The notes below the pieces were generated by a model. It ran no database searches. It was not told the DNA's origin and saw only the letters and a list, made by a program, of their open reading frames with translations. A stretch of 64,000 nt of DNA from Apostichopus japonicus (lineage: Eukaryota > Echinodermata > Holothuroidea > Aspidochirotida > Stichopodidae), in NCBI RefSeq assembly GCF_037975245.1, contig NC_092574.1, forward strand, positions 7,316,213 to 7,380,212, in the 5' to 3' direction. The position numbers and the translations under genes are program-made. The stretch's first letter is position 1. Each line of letters opens with the position of its first letter. This document shows, piece by piece, positions 13,031-58,697 of the stretch.

Positions 13031-14147
13031 CACGACATAGACTACTTTTTTTCACACCCGGAATCATAAATAGCTCTATTTATACCCCATACCCCAAACG
13101 TTGATCTATATAGTTATCCACAGAGAAGACAATCTCTATATATGTAATTGTAATGTCGACATGTGGTCTCAATTTCAAATATTCGTCGAAAATGTTCGGC
13201 AAAAATTCTCAAATCGAATTTGATTTTACCCGCTCTCTTGAAGGAATTAGGTGTACTTTTCACAATAGAGACATGTTATGGCGACCAAAGTGGTATTTAC
13301 TATACTCCTGAATTAAGAACCAACTTTGAAAACTTTTTTTCCGCCTCTAATGAATCCAGTAAGTGGTGTAACTATTAATGTCTGAAAATTGTCATTTCCG
13401 GTATCTGAGAGGCACATGGCGAACAGTTTTCTTGCTTGCATTATTTTAGTGGTCCACTCAAATAGTGTCATAGTTGTCCCTGAAAAATTCAACCTTCCCT
13501 CTCTCGTCCCCACCCCCTTCCCACACACACCTATACTTTTGTGTATTACTTCCATATTAATATGTGCATTCAGTTCTCAGTTTAATGTTAATGTTGCAAA
13601 GTGGGTAGTAGCCTATTTTCCTAGTATTAAATTGTTAGTGATGAGCCCGAACATCCATAACCGTCATACCATGTTATTCTGGCATGTGGATCTATCGTTA
13701 GGGATACAGTTTTAAGTAAAATGAGGTGGAAATAACTTTTTTGTCATTAGGCTTTAGTCATATCGCATGAGAAAGGACAGCCGTAGCCAGTCTAGAGGCC
13801 TAGGCTAACTATATCCAGGGTCAAGTGAATAACAATAAAGCAGCTGATCAGACGACACTAGTAAAGTAATTAGATTCCTATGTTATTGCTTCTTCTATCG
13901 CTTCCTAAGAATTACCTGTGAAAATACAGTCCACTGACACATTTTAGACGATTTTGGCACCCAAATTCGGCACACGATATCACCATTTCGAGTGATTTAT
14001 GTCAACTTTATCACTCTAGTTATGTCAAAGACGTAGTGTTTGTATTACGCGCCGGGACTTTCTTGCCGTACAAGCAAAGCGCCACTAGCCAGATGGTAGG
14101 CTTAAGTAAATGTCGCATGACGTCATTCTCTCTACTTCAATTTCCAT

Positions 14148-14190
<43 letters not shown>

Positions 14191-15050
14191 TGTTTCATTC
14201 ACCCAAAAATCGGTATTATATATACAGATCAATATTTTTAATGTCACAATTAAACCTTGTAAAAAACAAACTTCGAAAACCTGACCAAAAAAAGTATCGC
14301 TTTGCGCAATGGTTTCGGAGGATATACACTTATGGACATTAGTTGAAAATTGGTCTTGACATGCTATCATTGTATAATTTGCATATTTATGACCCAATCA
14401 GAACGCTTTATTGTCATGTTTACAGACACAAAGGCATGCTGAGACCGCCATCCAAAGTGTTGTACTAACGTGACAGACAGAAGGTGGGACAGCCGTGATA
14501 GAAGGTGTGACAGCCGTGACTGAGGAAGGCCTTATGATATAGAAGTCAGGTAAGTCGTTGGAATGACTTTCTTAACTAACTTCTTAACTGACTACTAACT
14601 TACTTAGGTTATTACTTCATGTTGATGTTTATAATTTTAAGAAGATTTTTTGAGAATGTTGTCAGTATCCTTGACGATGATAATCACGTTGCCTAGCAAC
14701 AGCGGGTTTTCTCAAGTCCTTTGACATATATTGTTTTCAGGAATATTTGCAGGTCAATGATGTTTTGCTTTCTGGTATTGTTGGGAAAGGATCACGTGAC
14801 CCCTGCACTGAACCACTCAGTTTGAAGACTGTTAACAAGTAAAAGAATAAGAAGGTTGAATATAGTAAATAAAGAGCAGACCGCATTGTTTTTGTTTATA
14901 GCCTAATGTAGCAACCTCGATAGACGGTGTTCGCATTATAAAATACATTCCAAGACACTTGCGGATGACTTCGCTGTATCCTGAGTGTTTAATGACAATT
15001 CTTAATCAAGCCATAGAGGTATAGGAAATAAACACCAGAGATGTTCGTCG
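13031..15050. other. Intergenic DNA, no gene seen
   Basis: Contains an (AT)n at 14150-14187, a G run near 13012-13021, a short duplicated phrase GACAGCCGTGA near 14491-14520, and a perfect X-box-like palindrome at 14688-14700. Open frames at 13163-13715 lack splice sites or family signals. Confidence 0.5.
14688..14700. promoter_or_regulatory. X-box (RFX-type) palindrome
   Basis: GTTGCCTAGCAAC, a perfect 13-bp match to the imperfect-palindrome X-box bound by RFX factors, often found in ciliary and neuronal gene promoters. No start site is known nearby, so function is uncertain. Confidence 0.3.
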
Positions 15051-15054
15051 TGAA

Positions 15055-15585
15055 CACCCGATACTCATAGCTGGTACAGTAACTACTGTTCATGTCCTGT
15101 AACACATGTATGTTAACGTGTTACGAACACATAGTAGTAATTACTGATGCACGGTTGTAGGACATGAACTATAGTTGCTGAATCAACTATTTAGTGCGAG
15201 TTCATTAATACGCGATTCTAAAATGAAATCGTATCTAGTAGTTTTATGCTATAAGTAGGCCTATGGATATAGCCGAACATGGCCTTTCTTCGTTCTCGAC
15301 ATGACGAATTGGCGTCATTTAAAGAGAGGTGTGAACTGGAATCAAGCGGTACCGTACCTCCTTTACTTCATCTCGTAGGCATTCTCATATTTATAGACTA
15401 ATGGTCCAGTCGCGCAGTTCTTTGTCTTACATGGGAACAAGTTAACAGCTTTGAATTTGTTTAGTTACAGTGCCATCTGTAACATATGTTTACCGTTTTA
15501 CGACCACAAATTAGTAATTACTGATGCACGGTTGTAGGAAATGAACAGTATAGTTGCTGTACCAGCTATGAGTATCGGCTGTCGT
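15055..15585. repeat. Fold-back repeat pair
   Basis: CCCGATACTCATAGCTGGTACAG at about 15057 is repeated inverted at about 15557-15580. TAATTACTGATGCACGGTTG is repeated directly (15137 and 15511). This fits two related short MITEs or one interrupted element. No coding content. Confidence 0.6.
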
Positions 15586-16900
15586 GAAACTAGAACATTC
15601 CTCGATGGATACCATGTACTTGCAATCATTCCGCTACATAACCTGTAATATCGTAACCAATACAGAATCATTTATTCCACTCTATACTGTTAGGCTGTAT
15701 TAGCCTATACACGTCGACCAACACAGTAAAGCCTATTATATAGAAACACACAGTGATTCCAAACTGGTAAATTTCCACAACCTTTAACTATGAAAGTGTG
15801 TTGGTATGTCCCTCGTTGTAAATGCTGACACGGTAATAAGATAAACCCTCTCAGTACATCTCACCGACACAAACATATTGTGATGAAGCAAAACAAAAAC
15901 CCAAGGATCATCATTTAACCTATGTAATAGATCAAATTATAAAAGACAACTCATTCTAATGGACAAGTGAAATCTGAAACTGTTTTGGTAGGTATCGTGG
16001 ATTTTAATGACAGCATCGGTGACTTGAGCAAGTCTAAAGTTGACTCCGTCGCGTCATCATTTGTACTTAAAATGTGTCGATGTTTTTATTTTTCTCTATT
16101 GTTCATTATCCTTGGTATAGATATTTGGGTTTTGCCAAATTTTGTTTCCAAACTATAAAGCTCTTTGCGTTGTTTTTAAATTGACCACGTGGTTAATAAG
16201 ATTCTTCTTGAAAACTCGACACAACGGAAAAACAAACGACAAGTAAACTGTTTCACCATCTATTGGTACTATGACATCACACATTGACAAAATGGCAGTC
16301 CATTGAGACAACTTTAATATCATGATATCGACCAAGATAGTTTCTTCATCTCGTGTCCAGCAGTTTCTTCATTGCAAACATCTCTATGATTTAAAGTAAA
16401 GGTAACGGCTGGGTTTGCGTCTATTAACACAACCTTTGCTGTGATCCTTGGACAGTTAAAGTTAATGGTCTGCTATATGGTATGCAGAGAACATGTAAAA
16501 ACATTTCAAACTTTGGTATTGAGACAACGCTGATAAAATTGAGTTGTCAAACTAGGGACTTATGCACACACAAAAAATAGCTTATGGAATTGTTTAAACC
16601 ATCAGACTATTTTTAATACAGTATTTTGATTTATTTGGGGGGGATGTCCCCACCGCCCCTCTCAAAATAAAATGATATTATCAACCCTTACACAATACAG
16701 TTCATCCGCTAATTGACTTCTCAAGGTTTTATGTTTATATTGTTCTAATAAGGATGCAATTGTCTTCTGGTATACATTAATAAGACTAAAAGCTATCTGG
16801 CAACATTTTGATTTTGTTGCACATCATAATTATATGATCTCTCTATTAACAGACAAGGTCCCGCCAAATTAAAAATAGTGTTCGGGTTTGTACACTAGTT
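15586..16900. other. Intergenic DNA, no gene seen
   Basis: Short open frames at 15967-16158 (plus) and 16153-16335 (minus) have no family features. A G run lies at about 16637. Nothing else recognised. Confidence 0.5.
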
Positions 16901-16914
16901 TGTACACTAGTTTG

Positions 16915-17530
16915 TAAACCATTCAGTGTTTCGCTCTGTATGTGAGAAGTTACAGGCTACAAGATAATGATAAAACTGATTAGTGTTTCGCTCTACAATG
17001 AACAGTTATACGCTGGATGTGCAATGTAATGACAAAACTGACCAGTGTTTCACTCTACAATGAACAGTAATATGCTGCATGTGCAATGTAAAGATAAAAC
17101 TGACCAGTGTTTCGCTCTACAATGAACAGTTATACGCTGCATAATGATAAAACTGATCAGTGTGTCGCTCTACAATGAACAGTAATATGCTACAATGTGA
17201 TGATAAAACTGATCAGTTCTTCGCTCTTCAATGGACAGTAATATGCAACAATGTAATGATAAAACTGATCAGTGTTTCGCTCTGCAATGAACAGTAATAT
17301 GCTATAATGTGATGATAAAACTGATCAGTTCTTCGCTCTTCAATGGACAGTAATATGCAACAATGTAATGATAAAACTGACCAGTGTTTCGCTCTACAAT
17401 GAACAGTTATACGCTGCATAATGATAAAACTGATCAGTGTGTCGCTCTACAATGAACAGTAATATGCTACAATGTGATGATAAAACTGATCGGTGTTTCG
17501 CTCTGCAATGAACAGCTACATATACATGAT
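16915..17530. repeat. 56-bp tandem repeat array
   Basis: About 11 units of roughly 56 bp with the core CAGTGTTTCGCTCTACAATG, then AACAGTAATATGCTACAATG and TGATGATAAAACTGAT. Variants TTCTTCGCTCTTCAATGGAC alternate with the main form, so the array grew partly by two-unit blocks. Lies downstream of the AMPA receptor gene. Confidence 0.9.
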
Positions 17531-18862
17531 GATAAAGCAATGCGATCACTGTCTGTGAGGACTTGCCGAAGCCGTGGCTTTCTCAGACTGATTAAATAAA
17601 ATACCTTTGGTAGTTTAGGTGTAAAAATAAGAAATAAGCTTGTTTGACAACATTTTGACCAAACTAGATAAATGTCATACTGGTTACATTAACATGTATA
17701 CATATTATACTGAATATCCGATAAACACTCAAACATCTGTATTTAGCTACAATAACAACGTTACTATTATATATTACTATTACGTTGTTGGTTTAGTTAT
17801 ACCTTTATGCTAAAGACTGATATACATTTGATCAAAACTATTTAGTTTTGCACAGCAATGTAAGTTCCAGACGCACATGATCTAACTGTCATACTGATCT
17901 GCGTAAAGGTGATTGGTTGCTTCTCTATATGACGTCACAAATCCATATACTATACACATATTACTAATAATGATGTGTCCAAAGGAATTGCTATTGTGAA
18001 TTGCATTGAGCCAGTTTGATACTGGAGTTCGTTTTATTCGTTGTCTCCTTTTTTTTTCAAACAATCTCCTTACAATGTAAGAAATCAAACAGCGAGTATA
18101 CTGCTATAATGTCCTCTGTTGAGGACTCATTAGTTAACGCCATCATCGGTAAAGTCATCTTCTTTGAAATAGTGGCCATAGTAAATGAGTTACGCAGATA
18201 CACAGCAGCCTACGCTGTTGTTGATCGCTCTTAGTCCTGTAAGTGCAGTTTCTATTCCCTTTCTATAGTTTCGAATGCGCTCGTGGAAACGGCTGATGTA
18301 TAACGCCGTCATGATCACGTGATTACAATCCCAATGTAAAGGATAGGTCTACTGGGGTGGGGGCTGAGAATGCATCGTGTTGTTCGATTCCCGTGGCTAG
18401 GCTCTACGCAGACACCATAGCCAGCTTCTTAGTACCACGGAGGGGGAACGGGTACACTATCTGCTCGTTTCGAAAAATTTGGCTCAACCTTCTTATATCT
18501 GTAAATAATCTCATCTTCCCAACCACCATCATAACTGCGCCATACACCACTGTGGACCATTTGGAACATAAAAAGTATTCCAATAAAACGAGTTGTAGCA
18601 CAATTATGTGCATCTTTGTGTTTGCATGTCGAAGACGGGAAGACTTGGGATGCAATAAATTAGTTCTCTTGGTCTGCGGAGAGCCGAACTTCCCAATCGC
18701 TACATTTCGCGGAACTGGGCCATGTCTTCATTTGCTTCCCTTTTCTAATTCATCGCACCATATCGTCTCCGAAAATGGGAGGATCGCTGTATACCTGTAC
18801 AATAGCAGTTGAATGATCGTTTCATTCCTGCTCGTATGAAAAACACTTTATCTTAGTCATTT
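17531..18862. other. Probable AMPA receptor 3' UTR and downstream DNA
   Basis: Immediately follows the AMPA stop codon on the minus strand. A minus-strand AATAAA lies near 18031, which would give a 3' UTR of about 0.8 kb. Open frames at 18357-18812 (plus, 151 codons) and 18404-18655 (minus) overlap each other with no domain or usable splice site. CRE-like TGACGTCA lies at 17930-17937. A block near 18300-18350 resembles one near 44618-44670 (TCATGATCACGTG...). Confidence 0.45.
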
Positions 18863-51820
<32,958 letters not shown>

Positions 51821-51860
51821 TTTGAATCGTCCGGTCTCGACCATCTTGTGTCGGTAATTC

Positions 51861-51868
51861 CTTTTATA
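51861..51868 (-). promoter_or_regulatory. TATA-like box upstream of AMPA exon 1
   Basis: TATAAAAG on the minus strand, 41 bp before the chosen ATG. If used, transcription would start near 51835-51842 with a very short leader. A promoter further upstream joined by a 5' UTR exon is also possible. Confidence 0.4.
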
Positions 51869-52503
51869 TTTGTAAACGAACGAAGTAAACTTCAGCAGTT
51901 ACATCCACTTGAAAATGTGTTCGTGAAAAGTGAGAACATTTTAAGCAAACATATCACACCAAAAAATGCATGTCAATATTATTTGTCACTAACAAAAGAG
52001 ATACAAATTGACATTTAAGGTGTAAAGTTCCACTCAAGACGATAATTACGTTCGGTAATTGAAGGATGATAATTCAAGATAAAGGTTGTTAGCCCATAAG
52101 CGTTGATATCTCGGCAAACAAAACTATATAGATAGCATACAGGGCAGCTATACTGTACCGTATATAGAGACTATGTGTGTTGCAATGTGGTTGTATATAA
52201 TATGACGTATATATCACAAACAACCATAGATATGAACAGCGGAGTATATGAGAGATTAGTTATCCCACTGTGAGAAGGTAGAGATTGTTGAGGCAAAACA
52301 GCGCCGATGCAAAACAGAAGAGAAGAGAAGAGAAAGAGAGAGAAGAGAGGGGAAAAAAGAGAAAATCCTAAACTCATCAGAATGCACGCACCGTGAAGAG
52401 CAGAGGTGTCTGTTGAATCGAAAACAGCCTCCCAGTGGGAGGGAAAATAATACTAGGGGAAATAAAAACATGATGGAACAACCTGCCTCAGGACCATCTA
52501 TGT

Positions 52504-52597
52504 ATGTATGTGTATGTATATGTGTGTATGTGTATGTGTATGTGTATGTATATATATATATATATATATATACATACATATATACATATATATATAC

Positions 52598-52633
<36 letters not shown>

Positions 52634-52694
52634 GTATATATATGTATATATGTATGTATATATATATATATATAAACATACACATACATACATA

Positions 52695-52733
<39 letters not shown>
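52504..52733. repeat. (TG)n/(TA)n compound microsatellite
   Basis: ATGTGTATG words grade into long AT tracts broken by ATGT and ATAC. Accounts for all Tyr-Ile-Cys open frames here. Confidence 0.95.
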
Positions 52734-52734
<1 letters not shown>

Positions 52735-54607
52735 GGGACTGAACATGCGTAAGGATAAAACTCAGTATAGCCTATACAATATTTGCGGAGGACAGATGGT
52801 GAACTATTTAATCACAAATTATGCTAATTATAAAAGAGGAATATTTTATATTGTTAACTATACACTTTTTTATGTTTTTATTTTTATTTTTTATGTTTTG
52901 TCTTCTCCTTGTCTTTTGCGTGTGTATACTTTTTATAAGCCTCATTTTTTAATCACGTATTGTATAAGAAGGACTCAGATAATTGAGACCCCGAAGTCAA
53001 TTAAGCGTGAATAACGGACTAATGACAAAAACAGAGCTGGAACGGTGATGAAAACAAAACTGTTTCCAATTTACTATGGAGGGGGCAAAACAAAATTGCG
53101 TGGGATAACGTAAATACGCCACGGTGTGCATTATGCGTCAACTTTAGGCCTATTGAATGGTGAAAATAGCAACTAGTATTAACTGTTTATATCCCCATGA
53201 GAAAATGTACATATGTAATGTTTGTTCCAGGGGGAGGGGCATTGCCCTCTTCAACCAATACCCCCCCCAAAATTATATAAAATTATTTTAAAAACTAACA
53301 TAAAAAACTATATAGGCCTATTAATCAGCACAACCTTGCGCGTAGAGCTTATTATACATCTTGTTTATAATCTGCAAATATTCCTCAAGATTCACCATTC
53401 CACGTTTATTTTTGGGGGGAGGACGCCCACCAGCGCCCTACCCCCCCCCCCCGCATGAGAGCTTCGAGAGCCACAAAAAAAATTGATATTTATTATATAA
53501 TCTACGTTTCATGCGTTCGTTAAAACATATAAAAAAGAAGTAAACAAATATAACTAATAAGTTCATATGCTAATATCATCTCACTCCGCCATGCATTTAC
53601 CCGAGCTATGACATTTCCTTGTGTAAATGGAAAAAAAAAGATCAAATGTCTCAGGGAAAATACACCCGATTCCTATCTCGATAATTTTGTATCTGTTCTT
53701 CTTCCAGAAAGCAAGCATTTGGTACCAAGTTAGTTTGCTGGTGATGTTTAAAGAGTGACGTTGGATGATAACTTGTAAAATTTCATAGTCCGGAGGGAAG
53801 GTGCGGGGGAGGGGGGGGGGGCGGTTGGGGAGAGGAAAACAAATATGAGTTATCAGTTTCTTGCGGAAATCAATTTTTCAAGGTATTCAGCCCTTAATTG
53901 CGTATATGCTCTATGGAACGCCGTCTGAATAGTTACAAGTTGATCATAAAATCTGCTGTACAACTGTTAATTCCAACAAAATAACAACATGTGACTTATT
54001 GTTGTTGTAGGTGGTGGCGCTATTCTTGTTTCATGTTTACTATGGCGGTCATGGGGAAGCTTGCATAGAAGAGGCACACACTCAAAGACTATACTTACAT
54101 TTGATTTATTTATTCATTGTTTAGATGGAAACAAAGGCGCCAGTTTAGAGGCGATATTCATTGGACAATAATTCACTTTTGCGATAGTGGGATTATATTA
54201 AAATTAACCTTTTGGCAGTTCTTTAGTCAATATAAACTCAAATCAATAATGCATCGGAAATTATCCATAGTGTTCTATAGTTACGGATTTCTGTAACATC
54301 CGATGAACCTCGTACATTTTTGTCATATGTGGAACTATATATTATTATACTTCTATTAGAAAAGCAATCCGATTAGAGTTCAACTAACATATTGTCAGAG
54401 CTGTAAATTTGAAATGGTTATAATATTTTTGACACTAATATCGTACTTTCTGGAAGCCTTCAATCTCAGGCATATGCTTATTTGGTATGGTAATCTAACA
54501 TTTGTTATGCTTATATCTTACATATGGAGGCGATAGTTTTGCTTACACGATTATTTGCATGTAGGCTATAGGGTTTTCATATGATATATGTAGTATCCAT
54601 TGTGTAA

Positions 54608-54615
54608 TGACGTCA
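54608..54615. promoter_or_regulatory. CRE palindrome
   Basis: TGACGTCA, the full cAMP-response element, about 2.8 kb upstream of the AMPA start. A second lies at 55117-55124. CREB regulation would suit a synaptic receptor gene, but the link is inference. Confidence 0.3.
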
Positions 54616-55116
54616 TAACAAATCAAACACAAAATTCGTTGTTCGCGCTGTAATTAAAGCACTCACCGGATCTGAAGGAAATAGCGAATCTCTACTTACA
54701 CTGTCCAAAGAATCGACGTCATTAAAACGTCACTAAGTTCGATCAGGTGTACGATCATGATGTATGTAAATACACGCGAAAAGCTGTAAAGATGCACGCA
54801 GAGCTATACATCAGTACGGAAATGTTCAACGGGGTCTCTTTTCCATAGGCTCGGACTTGAAAAAAACGCAAATGGCCAAGAGAGTTTGGAAGAAAAATGG
54901 TTAAATACAGTCATTACTTAATATATTTGCAGAGAAGTTACAAAGACCGTAATTATATTATAGAATCTAATAATGGACTCAGTGAAACAATGAGAAGTCG
55001 GTTACTCGGACATCGTGTTGAATAACTGAAATCCTTACATCTATTCGTATTCTCGGTTAATCGACTGCGTTGCATGACGTATATATCGTAGTAGACCGCC
55101 GTTCTGCATATAGCTA

Positions 55117-55124
55117 TGACGTCA
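55117..55124. promoter_or_regulatory. CRE palindrome
   Basis: TGACGTCA in CTATGACGTCAACAG, 3.3 kb upstream of the AMPA start codon. Confidence 0.3.
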
Positions 55125-55283
55125 ACAGTATATATACATTGATATAAATACAGCTATATGGCTGATTTCACTCCGTTGTTGGCTATTGATATATAGTGTA
55201 AAAGTTTACGCCGTCGAACGATGTGAATGACATTTCATCCCGGGTTCCGTTAACAACGATCACAATTTTAGACATCAATGGCC

Positions 55284-55297
55284 GTTGCCAAGGAAAC
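55284..55297. promoter_or_regulatory. X-box-like RFX site
   Basis: GTTGCCAAGGAAAC fits the RFX consensus of two half sites spaced by two bases. Confidence 0.3.
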
Positions 55298-56405
55298 CCG
55301 AAACCAAAGGTCTTTGACGCCTTTCAGATGAATCCACCACCTCCTCAGAAGTCGTTTCTTAGTTAACGCGTTTTAACGGGAGGATACATTATACTCGCGG
55401 GAGAGGTGACTCCATAATAGCAATTTTAAAAATTAATGTTCAGCAAAATATATCGTTCCTCCCAGTTTTCGTCACTGGGTGTATATGAGTGGGCTTCTTA
55501 CCTGAGTATAGGATTTTAAAATCATGAATCTACATAGAAATGGTTATTATTGAAGCTAGCAGTACTGAGTCTGTTGCAAATATTGACAGAAATCTCATGA
55601 CAGTCTAGACTATATTTCAAATTAGTCTATGATAATTTCAAGACTTTACCCAAAATCGTCTTCCAGTTTTGTAGCAGGTTAATAAATTGAATGATTTTCA
55701 TGATTGTAAAAGGGGGTTATTTTGAGGCCAGAAAGTTGTAACCAAAAGCTATCAGTCCTACACAACACCATCCAAAACCAACACAAATGTTTCTTTTAGA
55801 ATAATTTCAAAAGTATACGGTAGGTTTGATTGGATAGTGAAATACTAAGCACCTCTCTCTACCATCAAATTTACACACATAAATTCCGAAGGAGCAATTA
55901 AAGTCTATTATGTTCTATTTTTTGATTGCTTAATTCATACCGAACCTTAAAATGATATGTCCCAACCAAATCGTAAGTTGTACCTTTCTGTTACCAACAC
56001 GTTGTTATCATATCTATATACTATTCATATAAAGATATGTTGCATTATAATTAATTTCAAATATAAATTGGGGTAAACAGGTTATGACCCTTCCTTTCTA
56101 CATTATTGACCACGAACAGAAAACATAAAATTTTCAAACTTTCAAACTTTAGTTTACAGTTTCGACAATAACAGATTGACCGAATAACAACATAATTTAT
56201 ACGAAAATCGTCAAAATTGTTATGATACAAGAATATTCAGCTCATTAATATTTTTCAAGTGACTATACCAGATGGCGAAATTAAAGAAATGTCAACATTT
56301 TGGAGAATTTATCAATTTTGTAAAACAAATTCATTTGTATAATTTCTTGCTCCTATTTTAAGAGACTGAAAAATGTGTTTATAACATTACCGAATTGAGA
56401 CTTAC

Positions 56406-56498
56406 CATGTAAAATGACTTCTTTTGAGTACCCGGACATCGCTGATCCGGTACACTCTGTACTGTTGGTGGATATGCAGAAACGTCTGTCTTTACCAT
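56406..56498 (-). CDS. Candidate first coding exon, unknown gene
   Basis: ATG at 56498-56496 in strong context (TACCATGG) opens 31 codons, MVKTDVSAYPPTVQSVPDQR then CPGTQKKSFYM, ending at donor GTAAGTCTC in phase 0. A minus-strand TATATAAG lies near 56595-56602, about 100 bp upstream. Another frame of the same block is open for longer (LAEVSYHGKDRRFC...). No following exon was identified, so it could equally be a 5' UTR exon of the AMPA gene or chance. Confidence 0.25.
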
Positions 56499-58598
56499 GG
56501 TAGGAAACTTCAGCAAGAACGTTCCTAATGGTGATTGTAAATAACACTACCAGAGATGACGTGCATAATCTGTGTCTTTGCAGTTTTCGACTCGTTCTTA
56601 TATAGTTTATTCTTCATCGGCAGCGGTAGCCCTTGTCTTCCTAATCATAACACAGGAGTGTGACTATACATCTATTTCAATAAAAAAATGTCCCTTCAAA
56701 TACTCAATTATATTTTCATTATCCCAGCTAACTTACGGCTCATTTCACACCAATCCTCCCCCCCCCCCCCCCTACTGTTTTAATTATGATACATCCCATA
56801 TAAATATGTCATTTAAAATAGAAATCCCATTTTACCAAAATCCCAGAATAGGACTTAATTAAATATTTCGTTACTATGCAGTGTTTATAATAGAAAAGAA
56901 CTTCTTTGTTACACATTTCCATACAATGGTATATATATATGTCTGAAAACACGAGAAAACACGTGTACTATTGTACTATTTAAATGTATATACTTGTTGC
57001 TCTTTGTAACGTAAGTGACACGTGTCGTTTTTTAAATCGATAGATTACCGTGGTATTTAGGACCAGACTCTGTGAGAAGAATGCAATATTTTGTATGTCA
57101 AGAAGATTCGACAGTAGACCAAAAGATATACGACCGAAAAGTAATAGTAACAATATCAAATTATAATAATAATAATAATAGTAATAAAATAGGACGCTCG
57201 CATTTTACTTTTGTAGACGGTATTTTAAGTGAATTTGTTAAATATCTCGAACAATAAAATTGGAATTTCAAAACCAAAAGTATATTGTGTCACTTAGAGC
57301 TAGTTTTGGTTTATATACTCCTATACGGTACGAATAAAGTAAGGTATTCTTTAACTTAAAGGAAAAGGGATAGAGAACATAAGTATCTTTGGGGTGCAAA
57401 GGGACGGGCTATATAGAGGTAGGGTGTAGCGGGGGGGGGGGCAGATTTATAGGTCAACCCCTTATAAGGTAGGGTTTTTTTAAAACAATTATCGCTTTCT
57501 TGAAAGCAATGTTTTCTTAGCCCTATAATGTCTTCTAGTTGCATTTCTCAAATATCGCTCTACTCTCCTAAGCCCACCCCATCTCACCCCCCCCCCCTCT
57601 CAGGTATATATTACCAAACCTCTTTCCCTGTTTGAAATGGCTAAATGGATGACAAATGTTAAGGAATCAAGACGTATTTATTACATTTACAAATGAGAGA
57701 GGACTGTATATCTCCAAGATTGTGCAATATATCTCTCAACACACAGAATGATACACACACGCACACATACAAACACATATTTATTTTACCAGTGTGAGAA
57801 CGGTGCATTATCATCTCTGGCAGTATTGCAGAATAGCTCACTTTGGGCAGATCTCCATTTATCTTAAAGATGACAGAATTGATTCATTTCTCATTACGAA
57901 AAGAAAAAAACCCAGAAAAATACCTAATATCAAACGATCGAGAACACTTAAGTATATACATGACTGTCTTTATTTATTTATTCATTCCAGTATATATATA
58001 AAATTTATTAAGAGGAGTCATAAACTACGTTAACAGGAAGATATAACAGTGTTGATGTATATGCGTGGGTGCCTAGAAGCGTATAGATCAAAGACAAAAT
58101 AAATATAAAAGAAAAAAACGAAAAAGACAAGACCAGTTGGCGAAATTGTCGTTATTAACAGAACTCGAGGCAAAACCCTTCTATTTCATAAAGGCCGTTG
58201 CATTTGTCAAATGTTACTTGTTCCATACCTATATCTGCATTATATATTGCAGTTGTGTTGATCATTACTAAAAATTTGAAAACTCCTAAATTGAATTCAT
58301 AAAATATGCAGACGTTTATTTGATTACTTTGAGGGTGGAGAGGAGGAAAATGCTCAAAGCTTTATTAAACCGAAAAGATATGAGATGAGGAATTGGATAA
58401 TGAATGCCAATGATTGAAATGCCGGAAATGAATGCAAAGATATGAATTAAAATATCCATGAGATTATTGACTTTGAGGGGGGGTCCAAAAAAAGGGGGGG
58501 CAAATATTTGTGAAAGGTGTGTTGCAGTGAAAGACGCTATTTCATAAGTAAAAACAATCGACTAATCATGATATTTACGTAATGAAGTGATACTACTG

Positions 58599-58604
<6 letters not shown>

Positions 58605-58640
<36 letters not shown>

Positions 58641-58697
58641 TATAATATATATAATATTTATATATATATATATATATATAATATATATATATAATAT
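58605..58697. repeat. (AT)n microsatellite
   Basis: Interrupted AT tract with ATAAT breaks; no coding content. Confidence 0.95.

Noticed and set aside
18375-18400. tRNA gene suggested by TTCGATTCCCG
   Set aside because: No matching A box, acceptor stem or cloverleaf could be drawn.
18404-18655. Signal-peptide exon of the Cys-loop receptor
   Set aside because: No donor in the required phase. The exon at 8772-8860 has a signal peptide, a GTAAGT donor and exact phase fit.
18357-18812. 151-codon plus-strand open frame
   Set aside because: No domain, overlaps the likely AMPA 3' UTR, and an antisense frame is equally open.
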